Numbered from the stretch's first letter, positions 15,573-29,245 are shown. The stretch is 64,000 nucleotides of DNA from Torreya grandis (GCA_037957365.1 JARHVA010000639.1:1136501-1200500); one strand, 5' to 3'. Numbers and translations: made by a program. Notes: a model not told the origin generated them from the letters alone.

Positions 15573-16300
15573 ACATTATTTCACACTAGGAAATGTGTAA
15601 TAACAAAAAAAATTACTAAGTATAAAGAACCAAAGGGATGGTAAAACAAGATGGTAAAAAGTTTGTTTTTAAACCAAAGATTGGCACCAAATTAAAACAA
15701 GTAAAATCACACTAAATCAATTTGGAAAGTATGAAAGTAATGTAATAAAGTGAAAATCATGTGAAAGAAAAAATGGTATAAAAACAAAATCAATTAATTC
15801 AATCAATCATACTAAATCATGTTGGGAATTATAAGAGAAGAATAAAAATTGGTAAAATTTGTTCTTAAATTTATCACACTAATTCAAGCTGGGAAATATG
15901 AAAAATTAAAGAAATTATTTGATTCTTACATGCAATCAAAAAATAAGAAGATAAAAGTGAAAGAGACATTAAGTAATCATAAAACATATTAAATCAAGCT
16001 GGGAATCATGTCAATGACGTGTAACTTCATAATCAATCACATCTTATCTCCTATTTGACACATAATTTTGAATGTGACTTGGATTATTAGACAATTTTGT
16101 AAGGAAGGTCAAGTCCTATATGTGGTATTACACTACAAATCACAAAGGGAACACCAATTAGGTGGAATAAATGTGAAAATATGGTAGCAAAGGATGTTGG
16201 TAAAAGGAATATGAAATTATGGTAATTTGTGAGGAAGGTTGGGTCCTATCCATGGTCTTACCATGCAACTCACAAATAGAATCCCTAGGGAAGTGATTAG
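15573..16300. repeat. Degenerate tandem repeats within the Tat-like element
   Basis: A motif like cactaaatcaagctgggaaa recurs near 15575, 15708, 15807, 15877 and 15984, about 70-130 bp apart. A second motif, gaggaaggttgggtcctat, occurs near 16100 and 16230. No coding is visible. The repeats probably belong to the untranslated part between the antisense frame and gag-pro. Confidence 0.5.
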
Positions 16301-17578
16301 TGAAAAAAACAATATTTCTCAAGAGGAAATATGAGGAAAATAGGGAGTGAAAAAGGGAATGGAAAATGAAACTTGTTCGCTATAGACGTAAATATTTATA
16401 GGAAAATAAGAATGATACTAAGATTAAGTAATGAAGGTATATTGGTATAATAAAATTAATATGGACCTACCTTCCCATGATGTGTTCCTCATTCCTCAGG
16501 ACCCCTTATAGAGCCATCAATCTATTGCAAAGATTGGGTACTTACATGAGAAAGTAAGTAGCACTAAAAGATTTTTTTATTACCCTTTTCTAATATACTA
16601 GCCTACCATACCTTGGTGGACCTTAGTTATATTGTGAGGCCAATTGTGGAGTTTGATCTTTGACTAGAAGAAGGATATGTGCTTTGAATCACATTTTTTA
16701 GTGTGATTTGAATTCTAATAATTTTAAATATTTTTCCCTTTTTAGGTCATTGACTGTTATTAAATTATTTTTATTTTGAATGTTGTTAAGGATTTTTAAA
16801 ATTCCTCCTTCATATGAACTTGGAATGACCAATCATGAGAGAGAGAGAGAGATACACATGAATGAGTTGTAGGATTTGGCTAAAGGAAGCTAAGTGACCA
16901 AAGACAAGACTGACTAGAAAACTTAGGTTTAACAATGAACTGGCATGTTATCTCAAGTCTCAACCATGTATATGCTTATTTTGAAAAAGGGAATATAGGG
17001 AAAAAAGGAGATCCAAAGTGGACCAATATAAGGATATTATAATGAGATTAATTTCTTTCTACCTGATCACATTTTATAAAAGGAATGAATAAATGGAATA
17101 GGGTTTGTTTAACCAAGTCACAATGCCAATTATCCATGTTTATAAAGGTAATAAAGAAAACAATCATGAAAAGAGAACAAGGGAGTTTTTAAGAAATAAA
17201 CTCAAGAATAAAAGGAAGTCAATGGTAAAGAAGATATCCATAACCAAACATAAATGATATTATGAACATAATAGAGGCAAAAGTAAAGTCACCATGTAAG
17301 ATAAATAAGAATGTGACACAATGTCAAATGATATAAAAAACAAATAAAGATAAGATTGGAGCACACGTCTAATCCAAATGAAAATGTAAAGAACACCATG
17401 CATGTGTTCATAAATACTGATAGATTTATCCATACATATTATCCAGAACATATGATAGATCTTTATAAATTTGGAGGTGAACAACTGCTAATGTCTCGTC
17501 TATCTTCAGTGAAAACTAGGAAAATACTTCTCATATAATCTCCTCAACATAAAAGGTAGGAATGTTGGATGGATCATG
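16301..17578. other. Tat-like element interior, no gene supported
   Basis: Only short frames occur, and none shows pol motifs. A position here would normally hold reverse transcriptase and integrase in a complete Tat element; neither is recognisable. Confidence 0.5.
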
Positions 17579-18313
17579 CTAAGGAGGGGTATAATAAAAA
17601 AGATGCTCATAAGAATGCATGGGAGTGGACTCGATGATAGATGTAGGAATCACTAGTGGGGAAGGATCTATAGGTGATGGACTCATAGGCAGAGAAGGAT
17701 CCATAGGTGAGGGAAGGTATACAGGTGAAGGATTCATGGGTGGAGAAATAGGAGGTGAAAAAGGTACCACAAGAGGGGATATAACCATAGGAGGTGAAAC
17801 CATGGGAGAATAAGGGGGAACCTTCATGTGAGAATGACCTATGGGAGGAATGATAGAAGGGGTAGGAATAGTTATATGGTGATCTTTAAGGTGATGTTGA
17901 AGGATATGGCAACAATTGATGTGATGGGCACCACATTAGTGCCAAAGGCAATGCACCTCTTTGTACTTAGGAATATACTCAAGTAGTATCTTTGGGGGTG
18001 GTATGTCTTTGTCTGAAGACTAAGAGGTATAAGGATGCAAAGTATCAATATATTATTATAGCTTATGAAAATGCATGAAAGAATGGTTATCTATGTTTTG
18101 GAAACGATAAATACACCTTTGAGTAGGCTTAGTAAAAGTACTCATAAGAGGAGGTGTAACAAAAGTGGAAGAAACTAGGGAAGGCCCATCAGCCCATTTG
18201 GTGGGCAATGGAGCCATTTGAGGTAAAGGAAACAAACCATCACTAAGAGAAGGTGATAGTGGGGAAGGAACATGACTGGGTTCGATAGGAGCAATGGGAT
18301 CAAAAGCAGGGAG
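17579..18313 (-). pseudogene. Ser/Pro-rich linker region of the Tat-like gag-pro frame
   Basis: At 17579-17827 an 82-codon frame consists of repeated SPxxxSPP and SPSPIDPSP units, encoded by a degenerate 20-40 bp DNA repeat (ggtgaaggatccatagg). Upstream in the reading direction, about 18060-18310, a second open stretch is also Pro/Ser-rich (SHVPSPLSPSLSDGLFPLP). It ends with aromatic residues followed by two stops. It lies downstream of the protease-like region, where reverse transcriptase would be expected. A cellular extensin-like gene was considered but the context favours a retroelement linker. Confidence 0.45.
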
Positions 18314-18951
18314 ACTTAATTAAATCAGGAACAATAATAGGCTCAACTATAGAGAGAGAAAAAATGGACTCAACTATAGTGGGCTTTACTAAGGGAGGGA
18401 TAGGTTATATAGAAGGCCAAAGAAGGGTCGCATGTCTCTTAGGGATAAGTAGGTAATATTAATTAGGGTACCTAGCAAAGTGGTAAGGCCTAGTCATAAC
18501 ATGATCCATGAGCATACTCCCATGAGTTTCCTCAAAAACTGGAGGTGTCAACACCATCTCTACCCTTTGATAAAGAGAAAAAATACTAAAATTAGGAACT
18601 ATAAATGATGGAATATAGGAAGATACATGAAAAGGCTAAAGCAAAGAAGAACAATAATGGATAATCTCAGCATCATGGGTCTAAACAAGATCACCTAATA
18701 ATGGATCATCTAAGGAATAACCATCATCGTAGTTTTGTGGAGATCAATGATGCACGTAGGGATGACTTTTTCATCTGATGAAGTGTGATTAATAGAATGA
18801 TGAGTGTTAGTCAAGATAAAAATAATATCATCACAAGGAGGTTTATGAGAATGAGGCTACAAAGAAGCATGAATATGTGAGATGAGATGAGGTGAGAGAT
18901 CAAAATTTTTAGTCTTTAGGTTGATATCATTGGGCTCATCATCATTGGAAT

Positions 18952-19502
18952 TTAAGAGGTTAGGAAGAATATTCCTAATGATTTTAGGATGATCATTGCA
19001 ACCATAAGTGAAATTGATGAGAAATTTGAATCATTGAGACTCATGAAATGGAACACTAGGCAAAGGTTCAAGAGTAGGAATCTTGAAGACACTACAGTCT
19101 TAGAATTATTTAAAATTCTAGGGGTTAGTATCATCCTAAATCCTATACATGGATCCATTATGAGGTAGTTTAATGCATTGACAGGTGGAAGAAGCCACAA
19201 CTCTCATATAGTGTGTCCATGAACTATCAAGCAAGATGTTATAAGATAGAAGAAAGTTAAATATCATCACCATGACATGAACGGTGATAGGTGGGACAGT
19301 AATGGGAAGCCACACATAACCTAAAGGATGCATTTGCCTTCATCATATCCTTGACATGTGGATTTGAGATTGTATTTAAAATATCCAAGGGTTTTGATAA
19401 AATCAAGAGAGGTAACATAGGTGCCAGAACCCTCATCAATCAATACATGCTTGACTTGGATATCACCAATTCAGACACTAATGAATAGAGGCGGATCATA
19501 TG
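18952..19502 (-). pseudogene. Retroviral-type aspartic protease region, Tat-like
   Basis: Read across two frames, the minus strand gives PPLFISV, then GDIQVKHVLIDEGSGTYVTS (19420-19485; DEGSG is the D-x-G active-site loop with Glu inserted in place of the usual Gly/Ser pattern). There follow LGYVWLPITVPP and YNILLDSSWTHYMRVVASST (about 19180-19330), matching the LLGRPWIH..GA.PSTLHQ pattern of Tat/Athila proteases. Next come CQCIKLPHNG and further open sequence. A Trp codon before GDIQ has become TGA, and the frame changes near 19330. The protein is non-functional here. Family assignment is by motif, strand agreement with gag and position. Confidence 0.65.
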
Positions 19503-20388
19503 AATGAAGCAAAATCTCATTAAGAATCATGGAAGTAATGGCAAATTTTAAGGAAAGAGAAGTGTCCATTGTTTCATCAACATGTATGGACATTTCTTCA
19601 CATTATTTTAATATGCTATCTTCATATCCAGATAAGGTTGATTCGTGTCTTACTAGGGGAGGATGAGGATGTTCATTTTGAATAATATTTTCATAAGATA
19701 GTTTCAATGATTTAGAGAGGTCCTCATAATCTCAAAGAATAAAATTTGAGATGGGATATTAGTGAGTTCCATGATGGGATCCCACTCATCATAACCCATA
19801 CGAAGGTTGTTAGAGACATGTACATAGTGTTGAAGAAGGTCCTTGGAAGGAGGAGCTGAAGTGCATTGGAATTTGTGTTCATAAGACGGAGAAGGTTTAG
19901 AACAATTTTGTAAATTATGTTATGAAGATGAAGCAATTGGTTCAAGTTGGTTTTGAGAAATGGTAGAAGTGTTGATAGAAGCTTGATTATCATTAGTGTT
20001 AGGTAAAGAAAATGGAGGGATGGTAGAAATAGATTGGGAAGTGTTATCCAAAGGAGTTGGAAAGTTAATCAAAGGTTATAAGGTCATCTTGCCCCAACTC
20101 AATTAGGTGAGTTGGAGAAGAATCTTAGATAACATGAAATGTGCAATATAATGGAGTGGTGTAGATAGGTTGAGGTTTAATGAAAGCAACCACCTTTCCC
20201 ATATTATTCATATTAGTGACTTTCTCTTCAGGAGTTGGGTCAACAAGAATTTCTACATTGTTGGTGGAATGGGTGGGCTTGTCTTGGTTGTCTTGGTGCT
20301 TTTGGTGATTGGAAGAGGGTCTTTATAGATATCTAAAAGAGCATTGGCTTGATCAAAGGCTTAAGATTTAGTATTAGTTTCATAAGCC

Positions 20389-22329
20389 TTAAAATCAATG
20401 TCATAGGTTTATTGATGCTTTCGAATGATTGAATCATGATCAAAATTTGGACCAAGAAGAAAATCCATAGCTAAATTATGAATATGCCTACATGTCTCAT
20501 GAGAATGACCCCAACTAGAGTGAAACCAACAAAACTTGTTAGGATCATACCAAGACTTCAAAAGATGAGTGGGATCAAGTTCTCATGGTAGAGGCCTAGG
20601 CCAACATTTTATTAATTCAGATGAGGATAGGGGTTTGTGAACATTGATGTAATTAGGTGAAGATGAATGAGGATTGGTGTATTATTGAGAAGAGGGAACT
20701 GGTTCCAAATATTGGTTGGGAATGACAACTTCAATAGTGTGAATGGTTTCATAAGAGTCTATGACACCATCATTGATATCATTACAATTTTTGTTCTTAA
20801 GTAAGATACGAGGACCTACATAAGGTCGGGGTGGATCAAATTGATGCATAAGGAAATCTTGACATTTTTTTGGGTTAATGGCCTCTTCCAAAGTACATGG
20901 ACAGAGAGTGTGGCCCTGATATTGTAACTGAGGAAAAAAAACATTGGTAAAGAGATGGAAAAGATTATCATTGGCCATGTTGTGTTCACATTTGTTGGAC
21001 AATGTTTTCCACCTTTTAACAAAATCTTGTGCATTTTAATTTCAAGTTGTTTACAATTTATCAAGTGGGCCAATGTATTCCCAGGAAGATCACTAGTTTG
21101 GAACTCTTGAACTAGAGCATTTACTAAATCTTCCAAAATAGTAATAGAATGAGTTTTAAGTTAGTTATACTAATCTAAAGCATCATTCATGATGGTTTTG
21201 GCTAAGATCTTGGTAGAGGTAAAGGTGTTCAATTTGACCCAATCCTTATAAATATTTTCAAATGTTTTAGATGAAGTGTAGGATCAATTGATCCATTATA
21301 ATAAATGGTAGGGGTGATACCTCCTATATCAATATTATCAATATGAGTGGTAAGAGGATCATTTTGAAGATGCTTAATGGTTTTTTTAACCAAAGGAGGT
21401 TGAGGGATGAGATTGACTTGGAAGTATTGAAGAGGATGTGGTGGAACATTTTGATTATGCATGCCCCAAGATGTTTGTTGAGGATTAGTTTAAAAATGGA
21501 GAAGGTGATTTTGCATTCTCATCATTTGATTTGTATTATGAGCTTGAAAAGTATTCAATTGATTAAGTGTTTGTAACAAGAGTTGGTGGGTTTGATTGGC
21601 ATTTTTAGGATTACTTGAAGCATTAGAGTTGGTATTAGTGGCTTGGCTACCACTATTGGTGTTGGTAGGAACTTGAGAGGAATTGTTAGAATGTGAGGCA
21701 CTAGTGGAAAAAATTGCTTGTGTGACAAAAGATGGACTAGTGAAGGGATGAGAAGAGGAAGCACTAGAAGAATGATTACCTTGGGTAAAAAATGATGTAC
21801 TAGTGGAAGGATTAACAATAATGTTTTTTAGGAGAGGCCCACTAGATGTATAACCTACCATGTTAGTGGAGATACTAGGCATGGAGGTAGAAGAAGTTAA
21901 AGAAGAAGAGATCATGGTATGAGAAGGGGTCATAATAGAGGGAAGAGGTTGAGAATCAAAGAAAGTGGTACCTCCAAATCCATTTAAGAATGTGGGAGAA
22001 GGTGCATGAGATTCTTCAAATTGATCATTAATCATGAGATGGTAAATACTAGAAGGATCCTTTCCTTGATGCTGAGGAAATTCAGAGATAAAGAAGAGCA
22101 TTTCAAGGGTATACTCTAATTTGTGTTGATTTTCTAGTGAGAAGAGAGGATTATGATATGAAGAGGAATGAGGAAGGGTCTCATAGTTTATTGTGTGATT
22201 GGATATATGAACATTACTCTCATCCAAGAGAGGATCCCTACTCCACTTATGGGAGACCCTTTGAGGATTAGTAAGACTCATCATGTTTGTTGAATGCAAC
22301 TCAATGTTGTCTTCAAATATAAAGTTCAT
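20389..22329 (-). pseudogene. Tat-like gag
   Basis: The frame begins at ATG 22329 with a 279-codon open stretch (to 21490) rich in Ser, Thr and Asn. Next come a segment with YYNGSIDPTLHLKHLKIF (about 21240-21310), the gag core pattern found in Tat/Athila elements, and LVNALVQEFQTSDLPGNTLA ... HLINCKQLEIKM (21136-21010). The protein ends with a zinc-binding motif CWFHSSWGHSHETC at 20490-20531, the CxxHxxxGHxxxxC form used by Tat gag. Frame changes near 21460, 21140 and 20820 and later stops break it. Product role: capsid/nucleocapsid protein packaging the element RNA in the cytoplasm. Confidence 0.7.
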
Positions 22330-24033
22330 AATGAAGAAAAAAGACTAAACAAGGCAAGAAAGATGAAAAATTCAAGGAGATAAGAAGTGATAGAAATAGT
22401 ATAGAGTTGATTGGGTTGACCTAGTATAGAAAATAAGGCCTAAAAATTATACAGAGTCGACTATGTTGACCTAGTACAAAAAATAGAGGCTAAAAAAGTG
22501 TACAAGGTTGACTGGGTCGACCAAGTATAACAAGTAGGGAAAAATAGACAACCTATAAGAGACTATGTCAACAAAAATGATTATATACTAAAACAAGAAT
22601 AATTTTTCAAGTACTTATGAAATCAATAAATTAAATTAAACACACAATCAATTAGATCAATGAGGTTGATCTTATTGAGGCACATAACACAAAACCTTGC
22701 ACTAATGTTGGCCAATGCCAATTTTGGCAATATAATATATAATTGAGCAAAGAGTAAACAATCAACTTGAAAATTTAAAGCTAAGTGGTCAACCTGAATG
22801 TTGTTAGATTATTATAATATAGTTTTAGATGTGATAGGAAGTTCAATGTAAATAAAGAATAAGAAATCAATCTAAGGATGGTTTCAAGATGTTTGGACTA
22901 AAAAGGATCTATATTGGCAATGGTACCAACTTGGTATTAGGGCTTACCCCCTCAATTCACACACCACAATGATATAGGTGTCGAGTGCTTATCCAAAATA
23001 TACTATTAACCACATGTTTATACTTGGTCAAAAAACTAAGTTGGCTTCCTTCTTGGTAATGAAATCCAAGTAGGTAGGACTTGAGTAGATAATTATTAAA
23101 ATGCACTTTAAGATTTTTTGATTTGGTAGTGTTTGCATAAAAGATAAAATAGTGCAACTAAATGGTATATTGAAAACCACCTAATTAAACTATGTGCTCT
23201 ATTTTAAGCATGCAAGCAACACGAAAAGAAAAATGTGAACTAATTACTAGCATATAACAGTTAAAACTAACTTTGAAACACAACATAGTGTCGATGTAGT
23301 TGATAGTGTATGTAGAGAATATAAAATAATGTTGATAGTGTTGCCTTTGTACTATGGAAGTAAAGGTCTTAAAAATGAACTACATCAATAGGGTCGACCT
23401 ATATTTCTAGATAGAATATAGAATACATAACTACATGATAGGGTCAACCTAGTTGAATATATAGGGGTAATTTTAAAGACTATAAACCATGTAAAATAGG
23501 ACTATAAGGAAAGAGAGAAGAATAGAAAGAAACCTTGGTGGGTTGGATAATGTAGAGGAAAATAAGATTATTATTGAAGTACCCTGATTTGTACTTGAAA
23601 ATTCTATTAACTGTGTCTACTAGGTTGACCTAGCTTTCTAAAAACTTGTTATTGATAGACTGAAAATGTATACGATCAACTAGGTTGACCTAGTATGTTG
23701 AATTGGATGTCTAAAAATGTATAGGATCAATTGGGTCGTCCTAGTATGCTGAACTGGATGCTTGAAAGTGTACATGGTCAATTGGCTCAACCTAATATGC
23801 TAAAATGGATGTTTAGAAGCCTAAAATTCTATAATATGTTGATTGGGTCAACATAGTATCATGTACCTAAATAAGAACATGAAAACATAGAAAAAAGTCA
23901 TATAAATGTGACTGTGTGTTCAACTTACTCACAGAAGTTAGTACTATATTAATACAGCCGACCCAACATCATAATTGTATGAAAAATAAAATGATAATAT
24001 GAAATAAGTGAAGTAAAACCTGCAAGGGTTAAA
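22330..24033 (-). other. Leader of the Tat-like element
   Basis: This untranslated stretch between the primer site and gag has no open frame of note. It holds scattered and clustered copies of a palindromic ggtcgacc/ggttgacc motif. The part from about 23730 to 24033 has an inverted copy at the right window end. Confidence 0.6.
23600..23880. repeat. Degenerate ~58-bp tandem array with a GGTTGACC/GGTCGACC palindrome
   Basis: Units resemble atcaactaggttgacctagt followed by atgttgaattggatgtctaa. They repeat about every 55-62 bp with cores near 23630, 23685, 23730, 23790 and 23855. The core is a near-palindrome, and single copies also occur at 22415-22530, 23395, 24825 and 12690, and as inverted counterparts at 57795, 63770 and 63880-64000. 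The core contains TTGACC, a W-box-like string. Confidence 0.7.
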
Positions 24034-24051
24034 TTCACGTCCGGTTCATCA
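24034..24051 (-). other. Putative primer-binding site of the Tat-like element
   Basis: On the minus strand the block is tgatgaaccggacgtgaa, three bases from the LTR end. The right-arm copy reads tagtgaacccaatgtgaa (63680-63697), so the ancestral site was probably close to tggtgaacccgacgtgaa. I cannot name the tRNA with confidence. Confidence 0.5.
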
Positions 24052-24054
24052 AAA

Positions 24055-24857
24055 TGTATTCAATAAAAAATGCATCATGTCTATAAATCAATCCTAACTT
24101 AGAGAAGTTAGATCATATTATACACTTCTGATTGGAGACACATTTGTTAAGCAAGAATATGACCAATATGGGGATCCACTAGACTTGATTAGGGGATCTC
24201 TTACCATAATAGATTGTACTAGGGAGGGTTCCAAAGCCTCCAATTAAGCATAATCACAAAATAAACCTATGGGAGTTCTAAGCTTTGATATCTCACTAAA
24301 CTAATAACAAGTAAATTAGATCTAATCCAGTGCTCACCAAAGATTGTGACTTAAAGTGGGGATTAGAAACAATAAAAGTAAACATGTATAAGAGACATAA
24401 ATTCATACCAATGTATATAGAATTCCAATACATGGAAGAGAAATACAAATGCATAGCTATCTACTCTTATAAAGGAACAACAAATTTAAGAATACTTACC
24501 TTTGAATATGAACCCATTGAGCGTCAATCTCTCCCTTAGCCAAGGTGTTTTGTAAGAGGTTGTTTTGGTATGTAAGGATGACAAAGACAAATCATCTCTA
24601 GGATACACAACCTATCAATTCATCTAAAAGACTTTTTCACAAGACAAGATCTATATCTCCAAAGAAAGTATGAAAGCCTAAACTTTCTCTTCAAGTAGAA
24701 TGTTGGATAAGCAGATGTGTAATATCTCTTAATTCTTCTTCTCTTCTCTAAATAATGGTAAAATGAACTTGTATATATAGGCAAATTTTAACCTAATCCC
24801 TTTCAAAAATCCTAGTTGATAGGGTCAACCCAATCGACGTAGCACAATTTTGGATAA
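24055..24857 (-). repeat. 5' LTR of the Tat-like element, first segment
   Basis: It begins tgtattcaat next to the primer site and matches the 3' LTR at 10708. It is broken after ggataa by element C, with target duplication taatt (24858-24862). It resumes at 45386 (cactaggttatgagc) and is truncated at about 45413 by the palindrome centre. Confidence 0.8.
24771..24780 (-). promoter_or_regulatory. TATA box of the Tat-like 5' LTR
   Basis: ctatatatac on the minus strand is conserved in the left LTR and the right arm. It would start a transcript near 24740 running toward gag. Confidence 0.6.
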
Positions 24858-24862
24858 TAATT

Positions 24863-26713
24863 TATTATAGGTATGATATAATAAGGGGGGTGAATCAGTG
24901 GATCCAAATAATTTCAACTTTAATTCCAATTCCTTCAAACTCTTCATTATTCAATACATATATTCATGAGGCATACATCATTCAGAGTATTGAACAAGAA
25001 AGATAGTACAATATCAAGCACATAACACATGCCATACATAGGATACCCTCTTGGGGAAGAAAACTGACTCTCAATCCTACAAACGCATGAACTAATTTCC
25101 TATAAGATGATTACAAATAAAAGTCTGGTTAACTCCTTTAGACCAGTAAACCTTGATCATGTCCTCTTGACCAAAGGTATTTAGTGAAACACTTGTTCTA
25201 TAAGGAACACCTACTCATAATATGATCATCTCCTTTAGAACACTTTCCTTTAATAAAACACCTATTTTACAAGGAGAAACTACCCCTAAGGAAGACCAAC
25301 TCCTTTAGACCCTCCTTTGATAATACCTCTTCCACCTTAGAACTGATGTCTTCAACACCCAATGATGGATCTCTAGATATCACTCTTCTCACCTTTCATC
25401 AACAACTTTGTCACCCAACACACCCTATTGGCCAAATCACATTATATACATGAACCAAAAAACATAGATTGATTAGGACACATTACATATCCCAAATAAC
25501 CCCAGTCTTGAACTCTACACACTCAATGTATCCTTCATAGAAAAAACTCTATCATAACTTCAACAATATGACTAGATAGTCATACACACATCCCACACAC
25601 TGATTTGCCTCTTAGATCAACCACCAAGTTCAAATAATCCTCATCTTGCCTTCACTCCTACTCAAATAGAAAGAGAATTATTATTCCAATATAGTTATGA
25701 ACAATAGGTCATATAAACAATCTTAAATTGATCTACTCACCAACTCATCCATAGGTCACTCTACCCCTCCTTCGCTCCACAATTTACACACACAAGCCTC
25801 TCTCAAACATCCTCTTGAGTATACTCACCCATTCTACCTCTTCGAGGATTATTAGGTCTAATGACCTATGTGATCACCTTTAACACATTTATTAGATAAG
25901 CATGTTTGATCCTCTTATCTCTTTGTTGGTCCTCACTGACATGTACCTTCTCTTTCAAAGGTTATCTCCTTCACTTCACTCAACACTCACACTCCTCCAA
26001 TTAAGTCTTACATATCTAGAAACCAACACATTTGGTTCCACTATATATAGAGCAATAATCAATTAAAAATATCATGATATTAATATTTATCAGCCACACT
26101 ACATGGCTTCACCCTTAAAGCATCTCATATGGGTCACATTTAAGCACTGTCCCTTTTCAAAATAAGCCTAAGTCACTTTTAGGTCTTACAGAGACCTATT
26201 CACATTTTAATACATATTCAAGTAAATTAAGAATATAAGACCACTTAAAAATACATAATTCCATTCCTTATTCTCCCTGGGACATCCTCAAAAGATCGTA
26301 GTCACTTTAACTCACCTCTATTTATGTTGTAAAAACTCAAACAAAGACTTTATACATAGGAACACCATTAATGAACATACATTCAACTTATTAATAATTT
26401 TTAATACTTAAGATATGTTGATCACACCTCCAAAAACCATAGAAAGCAACCTTATAGAGACTACAACACTCTCATATAGCCAATTCACCATGAAACATTG
26501 AAATAACATGTACATGAGCTCAAATATCCTTCTCAGGTCACTTGCAGAACATATACGAAAACATAGTAAACTTTAGAGCTCAATATATTTGTCTATACAC
26601 ACTTCCAAATATTATAAAACCATATATCCAGATGTGCCTTGGAGTCCTCTACCACTTTGTTTTTTAATGCAATAGAAAATTCATCTTCTATCAAAAGATA
26701 TGGTCCAAAATCT
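24863..26713 (-). repeat. 3' LTR of element C left copy, outer segment
   Basis: It matches 42299-43880 in the same orientation and 55930-57764 inverted. The outer end tattatagg corresponds to tgttagagg of the intact LTR. It retains a TATA box (26041-26052) that the left 5' LTR has lost. The Tekay element follows directly, with target duplication aatct at 26709-26713. Confidence 0.8.
26041..26052 (-). promoter_or_regulatory. TATA box in element C 3' LTR
   Basis: ctctatatatag on the minus strand. The right arm has the same box at 56577-56588 and a variant at 47711-47720, both on the plus strand. Confidence 0.5.
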
Positions 26714-27263
26714 TGTAAAGCCACTCAAACCATCGCCAAATTAAATAAAGTAAATAGTCCATTTAAATTACAACATCATAAATAATCAAAAGTAAAATGA
26801 TGTAATTAATCTACTCATTTATAATATTACAAAAAAAAGATAAATCTCATAAATATGAATCAATAAAAATCATTAATTTTTTTGAAATATCGTGCTTAAT
26901 CCAAGTGAAAGCACTATAAAATAATATAAAAAGTCCATTAACATTCATGCCATAAAACATCTAAATATAAGTTACAATGATCATGTACAACAAATATAAA
27001 TAAATCAATACACTCTCTAGTCGCCCCAAACTAAGTAGTTCTCCTATGCTCTGAGAGATGGGAACATGGCTCAAGCAATTTTCCACCCAACCATGAAGCA
27101 TTTACACTTCCCCCAATCCCTTCATGACACGAAAGAAACTCAGCCCTGCATGAAATGTTTAGCTACCTAGAACAACTAGTAGGTGGGAACACCCAATGCA
27201 ACCTGATGCCTAACGTGCAATTCTAAATAATGAAATACACATTGTCTAACAACAAGATGTGGC

Positions 27264-27380
<117 letters not shown>

Positions 27381-27577
27381 CGTGTGTGTTTGTTAGATAA
27401 AATATTCATCTATTTCAATGACAGCTCGTTTAGATCTAAACCTTTAAAATAAAGTAACTAGGCAATTCTCGAAAAGAGGAAACCATCTCTAATAATCCAC
27501 ATTTGACATCCTAGTCCAAAAGTAATCCAATCACATTCTTAGATGAAATCTACTATTTTCTCTAAGAAATAGATGAC

Positions 27578-27578
27578 G

Positions 27579-27648
<70 letters not shown>
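27578..27648. repeat. (ATA)n microsatellite in the Tekay 3' LTR
   Basis: About 23 trinucleotide units. The right LTR has only a short AT-rich sequence here (about 36420), so this expanded after insertion. Confidence 0.95.
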
Positions 27649-27650
<2 letters not shown>

Positions 27651-28532
27651 GAAATAAATAGAAAATAACGACCTATTTCACCTATAAATTCACTATAATT
27701 TCTTCTTTTTCTAAGAAACAATCATGAAAACACGCCTTTATAATACAATAAAAAAAAGCATCATTCATTCATTTATGTAATTTATTATAATTTCTATATC
27801 CTGGTTATGGTCTTTTAATATATATATATCATTGTCTAAAAGGGTTTTTTAAAGAAAAATAAATATTAAATTCTTTCCATTCAATAATGTCTCCCAATTT
27901 TAACATTCAAAGAGAATTGTTTTTTCTTCTTTTTAATAGTTATATGCAACCTTAAATCAAGAAAATAAAAACTATAAATTTTTTTGGGGATATGGCCTTT
28001 CCAAAAGATCAATTTATTTACTGTTGTTGTTGATCCTCCTCTCTATCGTTGTTCAGAAAACAAAATCACATCTTCCTTCTTTGCTTAATTGCTCACTAAC
28101 TACTACGAATATCTTCAAAGCATTTCTAGGTTTTGTTTCCCTTTTTTCTAGCATTCCATAACAATTTATGATTTTGAATTTTGTTTAGAAATGACAAAGT
28201 TATCATTATTTTTCTGCTTATACTTGCTAAAAATGTGATGGATGTCTTTTCCTTTCTACCATCCCCTATTTATTTCTGAATCTTTGTTATTATTGTCATT
28301 TTTAAAATTAGTTTCAGCTTATTATTTTATTAATGGAGTATTGTTCAAGTTTGCATGAGAGAAAAACCTCTATAAATAGAGTTTAATAAGCTTATTTATT
28401 ACATGTCGCTGCATGACAAGATTATAATTCTTTTATTTCTTATAATTAGATTTCTAATTATAATATGTATTATTAATATAGTTTATTATTTTTTAAAATA
28501 AAATATTGACTTAAAACACACAATAATTATTT

Positions 28533-28543
<11 letters not shown>

Positions 28544-28575
<32 letters not shown>
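28544..28575. repeat. (TA)n microsatellite in the Tekay 3' LTR
   Basis: A short TA tract at the position where the other LTR has a TA-linked triplication (37555-37816). Confidence 0.85.
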
Positions 28576-28579
<4 letters not shown>

Positions 28580-29245
28580 TTGCAATTTAAATTTATAATT
28601 GTAGTAAGTCTAATTTAGATATGGTCATCCATTTTTAAATAAATAAGAAACATTTATTAATTATTTATGATTAAATAATATATCACCATACATCAATTTA
28701 ATAAAATACGCCATTTCAAAACATAGTTATATTATTTTAAATATAAAATGTAAAGACATTCATATTCATGACTAAATCAAGCATTCGAAAGGAATTTACT
28801 GTCGCAATTAAAACACAATATTTTATAAATATCTAACCATCCATTGCATTTATCATCCACACAATAATGCATATTAAATCATTCAAAATAATGCAATATG
28901 AGATTATGTGAGTGTGTGAGTGCATTAAAGTTAACCATCCTGATAATTCTTGCCAAGTGGCTAGAACATCTCTACCTCAACCATGTTCTTGTCTTCGACG
29001 AGTACCTACATTCATTCACAATCAATCTCGATGTCAATAGGTTAGTGCCTCAAAAACATAGCCAAAGTAAAACATTATAATCATCTTGATAATATTTAAT
29101 ATTTAAATCTATTTTATAATTTACAAAAATATAATTTCATGATAATTACCTTCAGACATGTGGAATTTACTTAAAGTAAAATAACCATGGAAAATGTTTA
29201 TTAATATAAAATAATTTATATAGTCCATAAAAATAAGACGTAACA

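Noticed and set aside
17579..17827. Possible extensin-like or Pro-rich cell-wall protein
   Set aside because: No signal peptide or Tyr-containing extensin motif; it lies on the same strand and downstream of Tat protease and arises from a short DNA repeat.
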